NCBI RefSeq assembly: GCF_004851605.1
Contig: NZ_CP031093.1
Coordinates: 1-64,000 of the forward strand
From: Hydrocarboniclastica marina
GTDB lineage: Bacteria > Pseudomonadota > Gammaproteobacteria > Pseudomonadales > Oleiphilaceae
Length of the DNA stretch: 64,000 bases
Reading direction: 5' to 3'
The notes beneath the pieces were generated by a model. That model had not been told where the DNA came from. It was given only the letters and a program-made list of their open reading frames with translations, and ran no database searches. The position numbers and the translations under genes are program-made. Shown here piece after piece: positions 20,418 through 31,497 of the stretch (its first letter is position 1; each line of letters starts with the position of its first letter).

Positions 20418-21380
20418 TTACTTTTCCTCTCCCTTGGCGTTTTCTGCCTGCTTTAGTGCTTCCTGCCTCAGGGCTTCAGGCGCGAGCGGAAAGCCAAGTT
20501 CAAGACGGCGGTTGAAATAGGCCTGGGCAACGGCGCGCGCCAATGAGCGAACGCGCAGGATAAAGCGCTGGCGCTCGGTGACGGAGATGGCGTGGCGGGC
20601 ATCCAGGAGATTGAAAGTGTGCGACGCTTTCAGGACCTGCTCATAGGCCGGCAATGGCAGGCCGACCTCGATCAGCCGCTGGCTCTCACGCTCGTGAACG
20701 TCAAAAGCGTGGAACAGGAATTCGGTATCGGCCTGCTCGAAGTTGTAGGCCGACATTTCGATCTCGTTCTGCTTGAACACATCACCGTAGGTGACGTCGC
20801 CTTCGGGACCGTGCGTCCAGACCAGATCGTAGACACTGTCGACACCCTGCAGGTACATGGCGATGCGTTCCAGCCCGTACGTAATCTCACCCGTCACCGG
20901 GAAGCATTCAAGACCGCCAGCCTGCTGGAAGTAGGTAAACTGGGTCACTTCCATGCCATTGAGCCAGACTTCCCATCCGAGCCCCCAGGCGCCCAGCGTG
21001 GGGGACTCCCAGTTATCCTCGACGAAGCGGATATCATGGACCAGAGGGTCGATGCCAAGAGCCCGCAGGGAGTCCAGGTAAAGCTCCTGGATATCGGGCG
21101 GCGAAGGTTTGAGCACCACCTGGAACTGATAGTAATGCTGCAGCCGGTTAGGGTTCTCGCCATAACGGCCATCCGTTGGACGACGACTGGGTTGCACGTA
21201 AGCCGCGTGCCAGCTTTCGGGCCCGATAGCGCGAAGGAATGTCGCAGGGTGGAAGGTACCGGCGCCCACTTCCATATCCAGCGGCTGCAGCACGACGCAG
21301 CCGCGTTCTGCCCAGAACTGCTGGAGAGCAAGTATCAGCCCCTGGAAGGTTTTTACATCGGGTTTGGCCAACTCAGTCAC
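20418..21380 (-). CDS. glyQ: Glycyl-tRNA synthetase alpha subunit
   Basis: A 320-residue class II catalytic subunit (E. coli 303) with the family opening '[20 protein letters not shown]', motif '[19 protein letters not shown]' and '[19 protein letters not shown]'. It activates glycine and works with GlyS. A good sigma70-type promoter lies about 65 bp upstream. Confidence 0.97.
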   Translation of the reverse strand: MTELAKPDVKTFQGLILALQQFWAERGCVVLQPLDMEVGAGTFHPATFLRAIGPESWHAAYVQPSRRPTDGRYGENPNRLQHYYQFQVVLKPSPPDIQELYLDSLRALGIDPLVHDIRFVEDNWESPTLGAWGLGWEVWLNGMEVTQFTYFQQAGGLECFPVTGEITYGLERIAMYLQGVDSVYDLVWTHGPEGDVTYGDVFKQNEIEMSAYNFEQADTEFLFHAFDVHERESQRLIEVGLPLPAYEQVLKASHTFNLLDARHAISVTERQRFILRVRSLARAVAQAYFNRRLELGFPLAPEALRQEALKQAENAKGEEK

Positions 21381-21445
21381 GCGGTACCCCTGGCTTATTC
21401 GAGCGGCAGACCCACGGGAATGGGGCCTGCAATTGGAAGCCGGGT

Positions 21446-21474
21446 ATTATACTCTTCCTGGCGCTTACTTTCGA
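21446..21474 (-). promoter_or_regulatory. Candidate glyQ promoter
   Basis: On the minus strand TCGAAA (21474-21469) and a consensus TATAAT (21451-21446) are separated by 17 bp, upstream of glyQ. The -10 is perfect, the -35 matches 4 of 6. Confidence 0.5.
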
Positions 21475-21571
21475 AACCGTCGATCTGATTTGCGGTCCGT
21501 GCCCTCGGGCCGCACCCACCACGGTTCACCAGAGCGTGTAATTCCCGGGTCAAAAGGAAGAGCCCCAAACG

Positions 21572-22432
21572 ATGACGCAGGAACCTGCATCAGCGCCCCT
21601 TTTCGGGTGGCGTGAATACGGCGCGCCCAACGGTCTGCCGGTCATATACCACCACGGCATGCCCGGCGCCCATACAGAAGCCGCATGGTTGCACGACCAG
21701 GCCCGGCGCAACGACGTCCGCCTCATCGTGCCGGACCGGCCCGGCATCGGCGCGACGCCTTTCACTGCCCTGAATCGCATCGCCGACCTGGTACCGCACT
21801 TCTGCCGCCTTATGGACCATCTGCACGTCCCCAGGTGTCACCACGCCGGCTGGTCGAGCGGCGGACCGATGGCGCTGGCGATGGCTGCCCTCGTGCCCGA
21901 GCGCATAACCGGCGTTTCGATCATGGCGAGCTATACGCACTTCTATGAAGCCGGTCTCGAGGATAGCCTGGTCAAGCCGTTTGCCCGCCACACCCGCTTT
22001 ACCCGGGGGCGCCTGGTTGAGGTGCTGGTCGGTCTGATCCGGGTCGCTGGCTGGACTGAACGCCTGTTACCCTGGGTCTATCTGTTTTACCTGCGCAGGC
22101 TCTGTTCACCTGCAGACCGTGAGATTCTCTCGCAGGCGGCCTTCCGGCGGGTCTTCATGGCGGCCCAGACCGAGGCGTTCCGGCAGGGGACCTCCGGCGC
22201 CAGGCAGGACTTTGCGCTGCAGTACCGTGACTGGGGTTTCCGACTTAAGGACGTGCAGGCGCCGGTCATGCTTTACCAGGGCCAGGACGACCCGATTGTG
22301 GTACGTGAAAACGGGGAGGATCTGAACCGACGGCTACCTCAATGTGATTTGCGGCGTATTGATGGCGAAGGCCATTTTTTTCCGTTCCTGAATGGGTTCC
22401 AACACGAATGGATGGCCGCCTTGAGCCGGTAG
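21572..22432 (+). CDS. Alpha/beta hydrolase-fold protein
   Basis: A 286-residue hydrolase with the oxyanion segment YHHGMPGAHTE near residue 28, a nucleophile elbow GWSSGGP (near 93) and a late catalytic His in GEGHFFPFL (near 266). The Asp before it is likely in 'YQGQDDPIV'. Substrate cannot be told. It stands alone between glyQ and trkA on the opposite strand to both. Confidence 0.85.
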   Translation: MTQEPASAPLFGWREYGAPNGLPVIYHHGMPGAHTEAAWLHDQARRNDVRLIVPDRPGIGATPFTALNRIADLVPHFCRLMDHLHVPRCHHAGWSSGGPMALAMAALVPERITGVSIMASYTHFYEAGLEDSLVKPFARHTRFTRGRLVEVLVGLIRVAGWTERLLPWVYLFYLRRLCSPADREILSQAAFRRVFMAAQTEAFRQGTSGARQDFALQYRDWGFRLKDVQAPVMLYQGQDDPIVVRENGEDLNRRLPQCDLRRIDGEGHFFPFLNGFQHEWMAALSR

Positions 22433-22449
22433 CGCTGCAAAAGAAGTCA

Positions 22450-22518
22450 TCAGCACGGTTTTGCTTCCGATGTGCTGACAGCCCCCGATGTAGTGAAAGG
22501 CCCCAATGTACTGAAAGC
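22450..22518. repeat. Hairpin and 18-bp imperfect tandem repeat between convergent genes
   Basis: A 7-bp stem TCAGCAC/GTGCTGA (22450-22456 with 22472-22478) is followed by two tandem 18-bp units, CCCCGATGTAGTGAAAGG and CCCCAATGTACTGAAAGC, ending just before the trkA stop. The hairpin may end both convergent transcripts; there is no T-run. Confidence 0.45.
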
Positions 22519-22520
22519 CC

Positions 22521-23894
22521 TTAGAAGAACGTCAGACCGACCTGGAACAGACGCTCTACTTCCCGGATACGGGTACGGTCAACCAGGAAGAGAATAACGT
22601 GATCGTCGGGCTGGATGCGTACGTGATCGTGGGCAATCAACACGTCGTTATGCCGGACAATGGCGCCGATGGTAGTGCCCTCGGGTAGGGAGATCTCGTC
22701 CAGCCGCTTGCCTACGACCTTGGAACTGCGGTGGTCACCATGGGCGATTGCCTCGATCGCCTCGGCGGCCCCCCGCCGGAGCGCATGAACGTTAACCACG
22801 TCGCCGCGGCGGACGTGGGTCAGAAGACTGCCGATGGTCGTCTGCTGGGGTGAGATGGCGACATCGATATCGCCGCCCTGGATCAGGTCGACGTAGTCGG
22901 GATTGTTGATCAGGGTCATCACCTTGCGCACGCCCAGGCGCTTGGCCAGGAGTGACGCCATGATATTGGCCTCATCGTCGTTGGTGACCGCGCAGAAGAC
23001 GTCGGTATTTTCGATGTTCTCCTCAACCAGCAAGTCTTTGTTGGCCGTATTGCCCTGTAGCACGATGGCCTTGTCGAGATTTTCGGCCAAATAGGTGCAG
23101 CGCTCGTAGTCGCGCTCGATAATCTTGACCTGGTAGCGGCTTTCCAGCGTATGGGCGAGCCGGTGGCCGATGTTACCGCCACCCGCAATCATAATGCGCT
23201 TGTAAGGTTTCTCCAGGGGCTGGAGCTCGCTCATGATCTTGCGGATGTTGTCGGCACCGGCGATGAAGAAGATTTCATCGCCGTCTTCAATCACGGTACT
23301 GCCCTGGGGGATGATGGGACGGTCACGACGGAAAATGGCGGCGACACGGGTATCGGTATTCGGCATATGCTCGCGCAGGAACGAAAGCTCATGCCCGACC
23401 AGCGGCCCGCCCAGCGTGGCGCGGATGGCGACCAGCCGGACCAGCCCCTTGGAAAATTCCAGCACCTGCAACGCACCGGGATACTCAATCAGCCGGGTGA
23501 TGTGCTCGGTGACCACCTGCTCCGGGCTGATCAGCACGTCGATGGGAAAGCCACCCGGCCCGAACAGCTCCTTGCGGGAAAGATAGGCGTTGGCCCGCAC
23601 GCGGCTGATCTTGGTGGGCGTACGGAACAGCGAGGAGGCAATCTGGCAGGCCACCATGTTGACTTCATCGCTGTTGGTGACGGCGATCAGCATGTCCGCG
23701 TCATCGGCCCCGGCCTGCCGCAGTATGTTCGGGTAGGACCCCCGGCCCTGCACCGTCCGTACGTCGAGCCGGTCCTGGAGTTCACGCAGCCGACCACTGT
23801 CGCTGTCGATGATCGTGATGTCGTTGGCTTCGCTGGCAAGGTTTTCAGCAAGCGTGCCACCTACCTGACCTGCGCCAAGGATGATTATCTTCAT
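22521..23894 (-). CDS. trkA: Trk potassium uptake system peripheral protein TrkA
   Basis: A 457-residue protein (E. coli 458) with two Rossmann NAD-binding halves, starting [20 protein letters not shown] and repeated at about 232 with [14 protein letters not shown], each followed by a TrkA_C domain. It gates the TrkH/TrkG K+ channel from the cytoplasm. I chose the ATG at 23894, preceded by AGGAAAG, over the frame's ATG at 23945. It follows rsmB by 49 bp in the leftward fmt-rsmB-trkA cluster. Confidence 0.97.
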   Translation of the reverse strand: MKIIILGAGQVGGTLAENLASEANDITIIDSDSGRLRELQDRLDVRTVQGRGSYPNILRQAGADDADMLIAVTNSDEVNMVACQIASSLFRTPTKISRVRANAYLSRKELFGPGGFPIDVLISPEQVVTEHITRLIEYPGALQVLEFSKGLVRLVAIRATLGGPLVGHELSFLREHMPNTDTRVAAIFRRDRPIIPQGSTVIEDGDEIFFIAGADNIRKIMSELQPLEKPYKRIMIAGGGNIGHRLAHTLESRYQVKIIERDYERCTYLAENLDKAIVLQGNTANKDLLVEENIENTDVFCAVTNDDEANIMASLLAKRLGVRKVMTLINNPDYVDLIQGGDIDVAISPQQTTIGSLLTHVRRGDVVNVHALRRGAAEAIEAIAHGDHRSSKVVGKRLDEISLPEGTTIGAIVRHNDVLIAHDHVRIQPDDHVILFLVDRTRIREVERLFQVGLTFF

Positions 23895-23994
23895 CGACCT
23901 GCTTTCCTCTGACCCTGACGACGCGAGAGGCGCCACGCCTTTCACGCCCAGGATAAATTATGTGGCTGCTGCGCCGTCTGACTGGTCTGGCTAA

Positions 23995-25347
23995 TCAGTG
24001 GTCCGCGATAAGTTGCCCGGGCGCCTTGTTGAGGCAGGCATAGAAAAAGCCATCCGCACCCTCAGCCTGGGGCAACAGCTGCCGACCATAGCCCGTGTCC
24101 AGCCCCCAGTCTACCGCCAAGGGTACCAGTTGGGCATCGGCGGTTGCATTGAGGAAACGGCTGACAATACGGCTGTTCTCCTGGGGAAACACCGAGCAGG
24201 TGGCGTAAACAAGCCGCCCCCCTGGCTTGAGAAAAGGCCAGAGCGCTTTCAGGAGGCTGAGCTGGAGTGTCGCGAGCGGGGCAATGTCGGTCTCGCGGCG
24301 CAGCAGTTTGATGTCGGGGTGGCGGCGGATCACGCCAGTGGCACTACAGGGTGCATCAAGCAGGATGCGATCATAACCCTCTGGGTCAGCCCACTCTGCG
24401 GCAGCCGCTGCATCGGCGCAGACGACCTCGGCGTCGAGGACCAGTCGATGCAGGTTCTCCCGTACGCGCTCCAGCCTGTCGGCGTCCGAATCCACGGCTG
24501 TCAGGCGCTCCAGTGCGGGTTCGGCTTCCAGAATGGCGGCGGTTTTTCCGCCGGGGGCGGCGCAGGCGTCCAGAACGCGTTGCCCGGGCGCGAGTTCCAG
24601 CAGGCCAACGCAGAGCTGGGCCGCTTCGTCCTGCACACTGACGGCGCCATCGGCGAAGCCCGGTAGCTGCTCCACCGGTACGGCTTTGCGCAGCCGGATC
24701 CCGGCCGGAGCAAACTGACAGGATTCGGCTTCCAGGCCTGCGTCAGTCAATTCTTGCAGGTAACCCTCCCGACTGCCCTGACGCAGATTGACCCTCAGGG
24801 TGAACGGCGGGTGCTGATTATTCGCCGCCATCACCGCGATCCATTGTTCGGCCCAATTGCCTTTGAGCTTATCGGCTATCCAGGCAGGATGACTGTGGAT
24901 AACGGCCGGGTCGGTCGGTTCCGGCTCCCCTTCTCGCTGGGCCTTTCTCAGGACGCCATTGACCAGTCCGGTCAGCGGCTTGAAACCCAGGTCACGGCAG
25001 CCCTCGACGCATTCGTTGAGCACAGCGTGAGGCGGTGTCTTGCTGTAGCGCAGCTGATAGAGCCCCAGCAGCAGCAGGTATTTGACCGGCATATCGCTGC
25101 GACGCAGCGGACGTTCAAGGCGGCTGTCCAGCTCGTGGTTAAGGCGATACCACCAGCGGCAGGTGCCGAAGCACCAATCCTGCAGGCGGCCCCGCTCGGC
25201 AGGTGTCAAATCAATCAGTTGTGGCGGCAGGCACTGGTTGAGCGAACGCCCCTGCTCTACCACCTGGCTCAGCACCCGCACGGCACGACCATGCAGGCCG
25301 GGTTTGCGGGTGCCAGGCCCGTTCGGCGTACCTTTCGGAGGCGTCAT
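23995..25347 (-). CDS. rsmB: 16S rRNA (cytosine-967 C5) methyltransferase RsmB
   Basis: A 450-residue Sun/RsmB protein (E. coli 429). The N-terminal NusB-like RNA-binding domain covers about 20-160. The SAM-binding Rossmann domain has ACAAPGGKTAAILE, and the two catalytic cysteines sit in DAPCSATGVIRRHPD and YATCSVFPQEN. It overlaps the fmt stop by 4 bp (ATGA), indicating coupled translation. Confidence 0.96.
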   Translation of the reverse strand: MTPPKGTPNGPGTRKPGLHGRAVRVLSQVVEQGRSLNQCLPPQLIDLTPAERGRLQDWCFGTCRWWYRLNHELDSRLERPLRRSDMPVKYLLLLGLYQLRYSKTPPHAVLNECVEGCRDLGFKPLTGLVNGVLRKAQREGEPEPTDPAVIHSHPAWIADKLKGNWAEQWIAVMAANNQHPPFTLRVNLRQGSREGYLQELTDAGLEAESCQFAPAGIRLRKAVPVEQLPGFADGAVSVQDEAAQLCVGLLELAPGQRVLDACAAPGGKTAAILEAEPALERLTAVDSDADRLERVRENLHRLVLDAEVVCADAAAAAEWADPEGYDRILLDAPCSATGVIRRHPDIKLLRRETDIAPLATLQLSLLKALWPFLKPGGRLVYATCSVFPQENSRIVSRFLNATADAQLVPLAVDWGLDTGYGRQLLPQAEGADGFFYACLNKAPGQLIADH

Positions 25348-26288
25348 TGTAAAAGCGCCCCCTGCTGCAGAACCGGTTTCCCGCCATTGACGATATCAGT
25401 CACGGACTGCGCACGCCCCCCGGGAAGCTGTAGCTTGATCAGGCTGAGTGCACCCTCACCGCAGCGCACCACGATGCCATTGCGATCCCGGCTGACCACG
25501 CACCCGGGCGGAGCATCAGCTGCGCCTGACGGTAGATCGACCACAGCGGCCTCAAGCACGCGGATACGGTTGTCGCCGTCATCGGTATAGGCGACCGGCC
25601 AGGGGTTGAAGGCGCGGATCTGGCGCTCCAGCGCCAGGGCCGAACGCGTCCAGTCGATCGCAGCTTCGGCTTTGTTCAGTTTGTGGGCGTACACGGCCTG
25701 CGTGTCGTCCTGGGCCTGGGGCACCAGTTCGTCCTGTTGCAGACCCAGCAGCGCATCCACCAGTGCTTCGCCGCCCACCTGGGCGAGACGGTCGTGCAAT
25801 GAGCCGCCGGTATCTCTGTCATTGATAGGTACAGCCCGGGTCAGCAGCATGGCGCCGGTGTCGAGACCTTCATCCATCTGCATGATCGTAATTCCGGTTT
25901 CGGTATCGCCGGCCGCGATGGCGCGCTGGATGGGGGCAGCGCCGCGCCACCGGGGTAAAAGAGATGCGTGGACATTGAGACAACCCAGGCGCGGTAGCGT
26001 CAATACCCGTGGCGGCAACAGCAGGCCGTAGGCGGCGACAATCATGGCGTCGGCCTTGTAACCGGCGAGGCGTGCCTGGGCGGCAGAGTCCTTCAGGTTT
26101 TCCGGTTGCTCGACGGGTATCCCGTGCGCCAGCGCCAGCGTTTTGACCGGGCTGGCCTGGGCCTTGCGACCTCTGCCCGCGGGACGATCAGGTTGGGTAT
26201 AAACTGCCGCCAGCTCATGGCCAGCATCGATCAGAGCTTGCAGGCTGGACGCCGCAAAATCGGGTGTGCCTGCAAAAACGAGTCGCAA
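25344..26288 (-). CDS. fmt: Methionyl-tRNA formyltransferase
   Basis: A 314-residue Fmt (E. coli 315) beginning MRLVFAGTPDFAASSLQALI. The formyl-transfer site is seen in LNVHASLLPRWRGAAPIQRA with catalytic Asn/His, and GITIMQMDEGLDTG follows. It formylates initiator Met-tRNA; def, which later removes the formyl group, is the gene just upstream in the operon. Confidence 0.97.
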   Translation of the reverse strand: MRLVFAGTPDFAASSLQALIDAGHELAAVYTQPDRPAGRGRKAQASPVKTLALAHGIPVEQPENLKDSAAQARLAGYKADAMIVAAYGLLLPPRVLTLPRLGCLNVHASLLPRWRGAAPIQRAIAAGDTETGITIMQMDEGLDTGAMLLTRAVPINDRDTGGSLHDRLAQVGGEALVDALLGLQQDELVPQAQDDTQAVYAHKLNKAEAAIDWTRSALALERQIRAFNPWPVAYTDDGDNRIRVLEAAVVDLPSGAADAPPGCVVSRDRNGIVVRCGEGALSLIKLQLPGGRAQSVTDIVNGGKPVLQQGALLQ

Positions 26289-26394
26289 GATTGTTCTCCG
26301 CGGGTTGATAGCTGGTTTGGAGGTTTCGACTCGAAGGGTCGACTATGAAGGCAAAACCTGGCGCCTGGTCGACGCCAGCAGTTGAATCCAGCGC

Positions 26395-26898
26395 TCAGGC
26401 CCGGATTTTATGCTGTTTTTCCAGCTTCTTGCGAATGCGCGTGCGTTTCAGGGGGCTCAGGTAGTCCACGAACAGCTTACCGTTCAGGTGGTCCATCTCG
26501 TGCTGAATGCAGACAGCCAGAAGGTCGGTCGCGATTTCTTCAAACGCTTGGCCGTGGCGATCCTGCGCTTTGATCCGGACGTGATCGACACGGGTCACAT
26601 TCTCATAGAAACCGGGCACGGACAGGCAGCCTTCCTGCATCTCCTGGGGCTCGCCCTCGAGGACTTCCAGCTTCGGGTTGATAAACACCCGTGGCGCGCT
26701 ACGGTCATCGGACAGATCCATAACCAGCAATTGCCGATGGACATTGACCTGGGTCGCGGCCAGGCCGATGCCCGGGGCGTCATACATGGTCTCGAACATG
26801 TCGTCGATCAGCTTCTGCAGCTTATCGTCGAAGCTCGTGACTGGCTTGGCGACCGTCCGCAGGCGCGGATCGGGGTATTCCAGAATCTCGAGTATCAT
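26395..26898 (-). CDS. def: Peptide deformylase
   Basis: A 167-residue deformylase (E. coli 169) with all three motifs: [17 protein letters not shown] and QHEMDHLNG, giving the Cys and two His that bind iron. It removes the N-formyl group from new proteins. The ATG at 26898 ([14 protein letters not shown]) matches family starts; the frame is open for 30 codons upstream but those are not conserved. It heads the leftward def-fmt-rsmB-trkA cluster. Confidence 0.97.
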   Translation of the reverse strand: MILEILEYPDPRLRTVAKPVTSFDDKLQKLIDDMFETMYDAPGIGLAATQVNVHRQLLVMDLSDDRSAPRVFINPKLEVLEGEPQEMQEGCLSVPGFYENVTRVDHVRIKAQDRHGQAFEEIATDLLAVCIQHEMDHLNGKLFVDYLSPLKRTRIRKKLEKQHKIRA

Positions 26899-27014
26899 AG
26901 GCACCAGTTCTAACGTTAAGTCTTCTGATCCGCAGGCGAAAAGCGCTCGCGTCGATCGGTGTCCCGTGCGGCTGATTGCTCCCCTCACGATTCCATGGGG
27001 CTCCCGCAGGGTGC

Positions 27015-27104
27015 GTCGCTAAAGACTCCGGGACCACGTTGCTTTCCCTTGACGTGGGACCACCTTGCCGGCGGGCCAGCGCCTTGCCCAAAGTCTTTAG
27101 CGAC
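27015..27104 (-). repeat. Hairpin repeat family, copy 1
   Basis: A 90-bp imperfect palindrome. A perfect 13-bp outer stem pairs GTCGCTAAAGACT (27015-27027) with its complement at 27092-27104. Inside, read on the minus strand, are GGGCAAGGCG (27089-27080), GGTGGTCCCACGTCAA (27064-27049) and GCAACG (27042-27037), blocks shared with the two copies near 61300-61510. It lies between the divergent def and tsaP genes, upstream of both. It is probably a structured mobile repeat or RNA; not assigned to any family I know. Confidence 0.85.
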
Positions 27105-27244
27105 ACGCCTGAGGCAGGCAACCCAGCCGCGCGCGACACTGGCTTTATTATCTACCAGGTCCCAGGTTGAGCACAAATCGATCAGCTCCGACGAGGTCCC
27201 GGGGCCTTCGGCTTAAAGCCTGGCCGGAGAGAAGACAAATTTGC

Positions 27245-27272
27245 CTGCAATTGCACCGATCTATTCTATAGT
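27245..27272 (+). promoter_or_regulatory. Possible promoter for the LysM protein gene
   Basis: CTGCAA (27245-27250) and TATAGT (27267-27272) are 16 bp apart, about 140 bp before the gene start, in the only A+T-rich patch of the def-tsaP gap. The -35 is weak. Confidence 0.3.
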
Positions 27273-27416
27273 TAGGTAGGTTTGGCCATTTTTAAAGGTG
27301 CTGTTCCCGGGTTTTCGATCCGAACTGCAATACTACAGCCCGATGGGGGCTGCCGCTGTTTTGAGCGCGCCCCGTTAACCGGCCAGAGATTAGTCGATCT
27401 ACCAAGGATTGCGATG

Positions 27417-28442
27417 ATGAGGAAATTGCTGTGCACCGTTACCGCGGTGCTTCTGCTGGCGGGTCCCGGGGCACAGGCTGAACCGGAGCTGCGCGACGGT
27501 CACCCCGACCGTTACACCGTGGTCAAGGGGGACACGCTCTGGGATATTTCAGGACGGTTTCTGAATGAGCCCTGGTACTGGCCCGAAATCTGGCAGGTCA
27601 ACCCGCAGGTGGACAATCCGCATCTGATCTATCCAGGCGATACGCTGGCGCTGGTGTACGTTGACGGTCAGCCCCGGATCACCAAAGTCCAGAGCGAGCC
27701 AGGTGTCGTCCGGTTGTCGCCGAAAGTCCGCTCCACGCCGATCCAGACGCCCGTACCGACCATTCCCCTTGATGCGATTGAAGCCTTTTTGGGCAAGACC
27801 CGCATTGTCGCTGAAGAAGACCTGGCGAACGCGCCCTACGTACTCCAGGGGCGTGACGGACGCCTGGTCAGCGGCGCAGGTGATCGAGTGTATGCCCGTG
27901 GCAAAAGCAAGGGACAGAAAGTACTGGGAGTGTTCCGCCGCTCCCAGGCCTATTACGATCCCGAAACTGAGGAGTTCCTCGGACTGGAAGCGAAAGCGGT
28001 TGGCCAGGGCAAAGTGGCATCTCAGGATGGTGAAGTTATCAGCCTGGATCTGACCCAGACCCAAGAAGAAGTGGTTCAGAACGATCGGCTGCTGCCGACG
28101 GCTGACGCACCGATCACCACCAATTTCGAGCCCAGCGCACCGGACGAACAGATCCGCGGCGTGATGATCGCGGTAGATGGCGGCGTCAAGAATATCGGCC
28201 AGTACGACGTGGTTACCCTCAATCGGGGTGCCCGCGAAGGCCTTGAGCCCGGCGATGTCCTGGCTGTGTTCAAGAAGGGAGAAGTTATTCGAGACCCCAA
28301 TACCCGGGAACTGGTCGAACTGCCATCCGAGCGTGCCGGCTTGCTGATGGTCTTTCAGACATACGAAAAACTGAGCTACGGGCTGGTGTTGAAAGCGACC
28401 CGACCGCTGGCGCTGCTGGATGAAGTCAGAAACCCCAACTGA
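27417..28442 (+). CDS. tsaP: LysM-domain secreted protein, TsaP-like
   Basis: About 341 residues beginning with a signal peptide (MRKLLCTVTAVLLLAGPGAQA) then a LysM peptidoglycan-binding domain, YTVVKGDTLWDISGRFL to LIYPGDTLAL (about 34-80). The large remainder has no domain I can name. Position between def and dprA is that of P. aeruginosa PA0020, the TsaP homologue that links the type IV pilus secretin to peptidoglycan; the name rests on this synteny and architecture. AAGGA at 27404 sets the start at 27417 (or the adjacent ATG at 27414). A strong terminator follows. Confidence 0.8.
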   Translation: MRKLLCTVTAVLLLAGPGAQAEPELRDGHPDRYTVVKGDTLWDISGRFLNEPWYWPEIWQVNPQVDNPHLIYPGDTLALVYVDGQPRITKVQSEPGVVRLSPKVRSTPIQTPVPTIPLDAIEAFLGKTRIVAEEDLANAPYVLQGRDGRLVSGAGDRVYARGKSKGQKVLGVFRRSQAYYDPETEEFLGLEAKAVGQGKVASQDGEVISLDLTQTQEEVVQNDRLLPTADAPITTNFEPSAPDEQIRGVMIAVDGGVKNIGQYDVVTLNRGAREGLEPGDVLAVFKKGEVIRDPNTRELVELPSERAGLLMVFQTYEKLSYGLVLKATRPLALLDEVRNPN

Positions 28443-28460
28443 TAACCCGGGGTTTCGAAT

Positions 28461-28493
28461 AACCGCTACCGATCGTCCGGTAGCGGTTTTTTT
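28461..28493 (+). terminator. Rho-independent terminator of tsaP
   Basis: A perfect 10-bp stem AACCGCTACC/GGTAGCGGTT with an 8-base loop is followed by a run of T residues, beginning 18 bp after the stop codon. Confidence 0.92.
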
Positions 28494-28673
28494 CGTTTGG
28501 GCTGCGCCGTCGGTTGCTGCCCACCCGGCCCCGGGCACCAACCAATGCAACGTTCGCTAATGAAGCTGGAACTCAGCTCGGGTAAACTGGTTCGGCGAGG
28601 CAAGGAATCTGCCTGACCCGCTCGAGGCTGACGGTCCAGCCGCAGCCCAAACACCAGTGACAGGGACGTGATT

Positions 28674-29885
28674 ATGAACGAACGGGAAGTGCCCCGCCGT
28701 GGGCTGGCCCTGGCTCTTTTGCCCCACGCGGGACCGCAGTTCTGGCAGCGAGTGCTGGACCATTGGGGTGATCCGCTGGCCGTTCTGAGCGCCTCAGCCT
28801 CCAACCTGAAAGCCATCGGACTTCGCTCGCCGGGCCAGGAGGCGGTTCGTGCATGGCAGAATCAGGATCTCAGCCATCCCTTTCTCCAGCGTATAGAACA
28901 GGCCGGGCGTGTCTGCGAAGACTTGCAGGTGACACTGCTGGCCTGGACGGATCCACGATACCCCGCCGCCCTGCGGCAGATTCATACCCCGCCCGTCGCC
29001 CTCTTTGTGCGGGGTAACGTCGAATGCCTGGGCAGCAGACAACTCGCGGTGGTCGGCAGTCGTCGCGCCACGAGGGACGGGCTCAGCAATGCCCGGCAGT
29101 TTGCCCGGGCCGTCGTTGGCCATCGGCTGGCGATCACCAGTGGGCTCGCGCTGGGCATAGACGGCGCAGCCCATGAGGGCGCGCTGGATGGCGATGGCAC
29201 CACAATAGCGGTACTGGGGACGGGGATCGACACCCTGTACCCGGCCCACCATAAGGATCTGGCCGAACGCATCGTCGCGGGCGGCGGCGCTATAGTCGCA
29301 GAATTGCCGCCCGGCAGCCCACCGCGAGCCGGGCATTTTCCCCGGCGCAATCGTATAATCAGCGGCCTGGCCCAGGGCGTACTGGTGGTTGAGGCAAGCC
29401 TCGCCAGCGGCTCGCTGATCACTGCCCGGCTGGCCCTGGAACAGGGCCGCGATGTGCTGGCCATACCGGGGTCGATCCATAATCCCCAGGCCCGTGGCTG
29501 CCATAGGCTGATCCGCGACGGTGCCTGCCTGGTGGAGACTGTGGATGACATTCTGGCGGAGCTCAACACCTGGACGCCTGCGTTGTCTTTCGGCGATCCG
29601 GTGCCGCAAGCCGAGACCGGAACGGCTGGTCTGATGCTCGAGGCACCGCAAGGCACTGCCGGCCAGGTCTGGTTGCAGTTGGGCCTGGACGCCCGTGACA
29701 CTGACGACCTCGTGGCCCAGACCGGGCTCGATGCAGGCAGCCTTTTGCAGGCCTTGCTGGAGCTTGAGCTGGAGGGACATATCGAGGCGGTACCCGGCGG
29801 CTACCGGCGTGTGCCTGCGTCGAGCATTGCCCGCGCGGAACCTTTCATTGACTGTAGCGAGACCAGATGCCCAATCCGACCCTGA
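28674..29885 (+). CDS. dprA: DNA-processing protein DprA
   Basis: A 403-residue DprA/Smf with the Rossmann-like core: LAVVGSRRATRDGLSNARQF, SGLALGIDGAAHEGAL, VLGTGIDTLYP and the FPRRNRIISGLAQGVLVVEA segment. A C-terminal winged-helix DML1-like domain (about 300-385) follows. It protects incoming single-stranded DNA and loads RecA during transformation. AGGGA before 28674 favours that ATG over the GTG six bases earlier. It overlaps tsaC by 19 bp. Confidence 0.95.
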   Translation: MNEREVPRRGLALALLPHAGPQFWQRVLDHWGDPLAVLSASASNLKAIGLRSPGQEAVRAWQNQDLSHPFLQRIEQAGRVCEDLQVTLLAWTDPRYPAALRQIHTPPVALFVRGNVECLGSRQLAVVGSRRATRDGLSNARQFARAVVGHRLAITSGLALGIDGAAHEGALDGDGTTIAVLGTGIDTLYPAHHKDLAERIVAGGGAIVAELPPGSPPRAGHFPRRNRIISGLAQGVLVVEASLASGSLITARLALEQGRDVLAIPGSIHNPQARGCHRLIRDGACLVETVDDILAELNTWTPALSFGDPVPQAETGTAGLMLEAPQGTAGQVWLQLGLDARDTDDLVAQTGLDAGSLLQALLELELEGHIEAVPGGYRRVPASSIARAEPFIDCSETRCPIRP

Positions 29886-30439
29886 CCTGGCACGCGCGCC
29901 GGGCGTCAATGGCCTTGAAAGCCGGCGATGTGATTGCCTATCCGACCGAGGCCGTCTGGGGCCTCGGCTGTGACCCGGCCAACGAGACTGCGATGAAGCG
30001 TCTGCTGGCGCTGAAGCAACGGCCCAAGGAGAAAGGCGTTATCCTGATCGCGGCTGACCTGGCTCAGGTGGCCCATCTGCTGGCACCCCTGCCGGATGAG
30101 CTGCGCGCGAAGGCTGAATCCCTCTGGCCCGGTTTTGTAACCTGCATCCTGCCCGATCTTGAGCGTCAGGTACCGGACTGGATTCGCGGCAGGCACGACG
30201 CCGTAGCCGTCAGGGTCAGCCGGCATCCATCGGTCGTTGCTCTCTGTCGGGCTTTTGGCGGGCCGATCGTCTCGACCTCGTGCAACCCTTCGGGACGGCC
30301 ACCAGCGACAACTGCCTTTGCGGCCCGGCGGTATTTTAACCAGCGCGTACAGACGTTCATGGTCGGGCATCCGGATCAGCAAACAGGGCCCAGCCCCATC
30401 CTGGAACTGTCGTCGGGGCGATACCTGAGAGGGCGCTAA
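29867..30439 (+). CDS. tsaC: L-threonylcarbamoyladenylate synthase
   Basis: A 190-residue single-domain YrdC/TsaC protein (E. coli 190) with KAGDVIAYPTEAVWGLGCD, the KRP-like LKQRPKEKGVILI and the STSCNPSGRPP motif. It makes threonylcarbamoyl-AMP for the t6A37 modification of ANN-decoding tRNAs. It overlaps dprA and precedes hemF, the Pseudomonas order apart from a missing qor gene. Confidence 0.95.
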   Translation: MPNPTLTWHARRASMALKAGDVIAYPTEAVWGLGCDPANETAMKRLLALKQRPKEKGVILIAADLAQVAHLLAPLPDELRAKAESLWPGFVTCILPDLERQVPDWIRGRHDAVAVRVSRHPSVVALCRAFGGPIVSTSCNPSGRPPATTAFAARRYFNQRVQTFMVGHPDQQTGPSPILELSSGRYLRGR

Positions 30440-30535
30440 TAATTCAGGCGCCTCCCAAAGTGATTCAAAAGCCCCCGTTGCGTGATAATCTTTTCGGCTC
30501 GACTGAGCCACGGCTCAATCATTCTTCGCCCGTAG

Positions 30536-31495
<960 letters not shown>

Positions 31496-31497
31496 CG

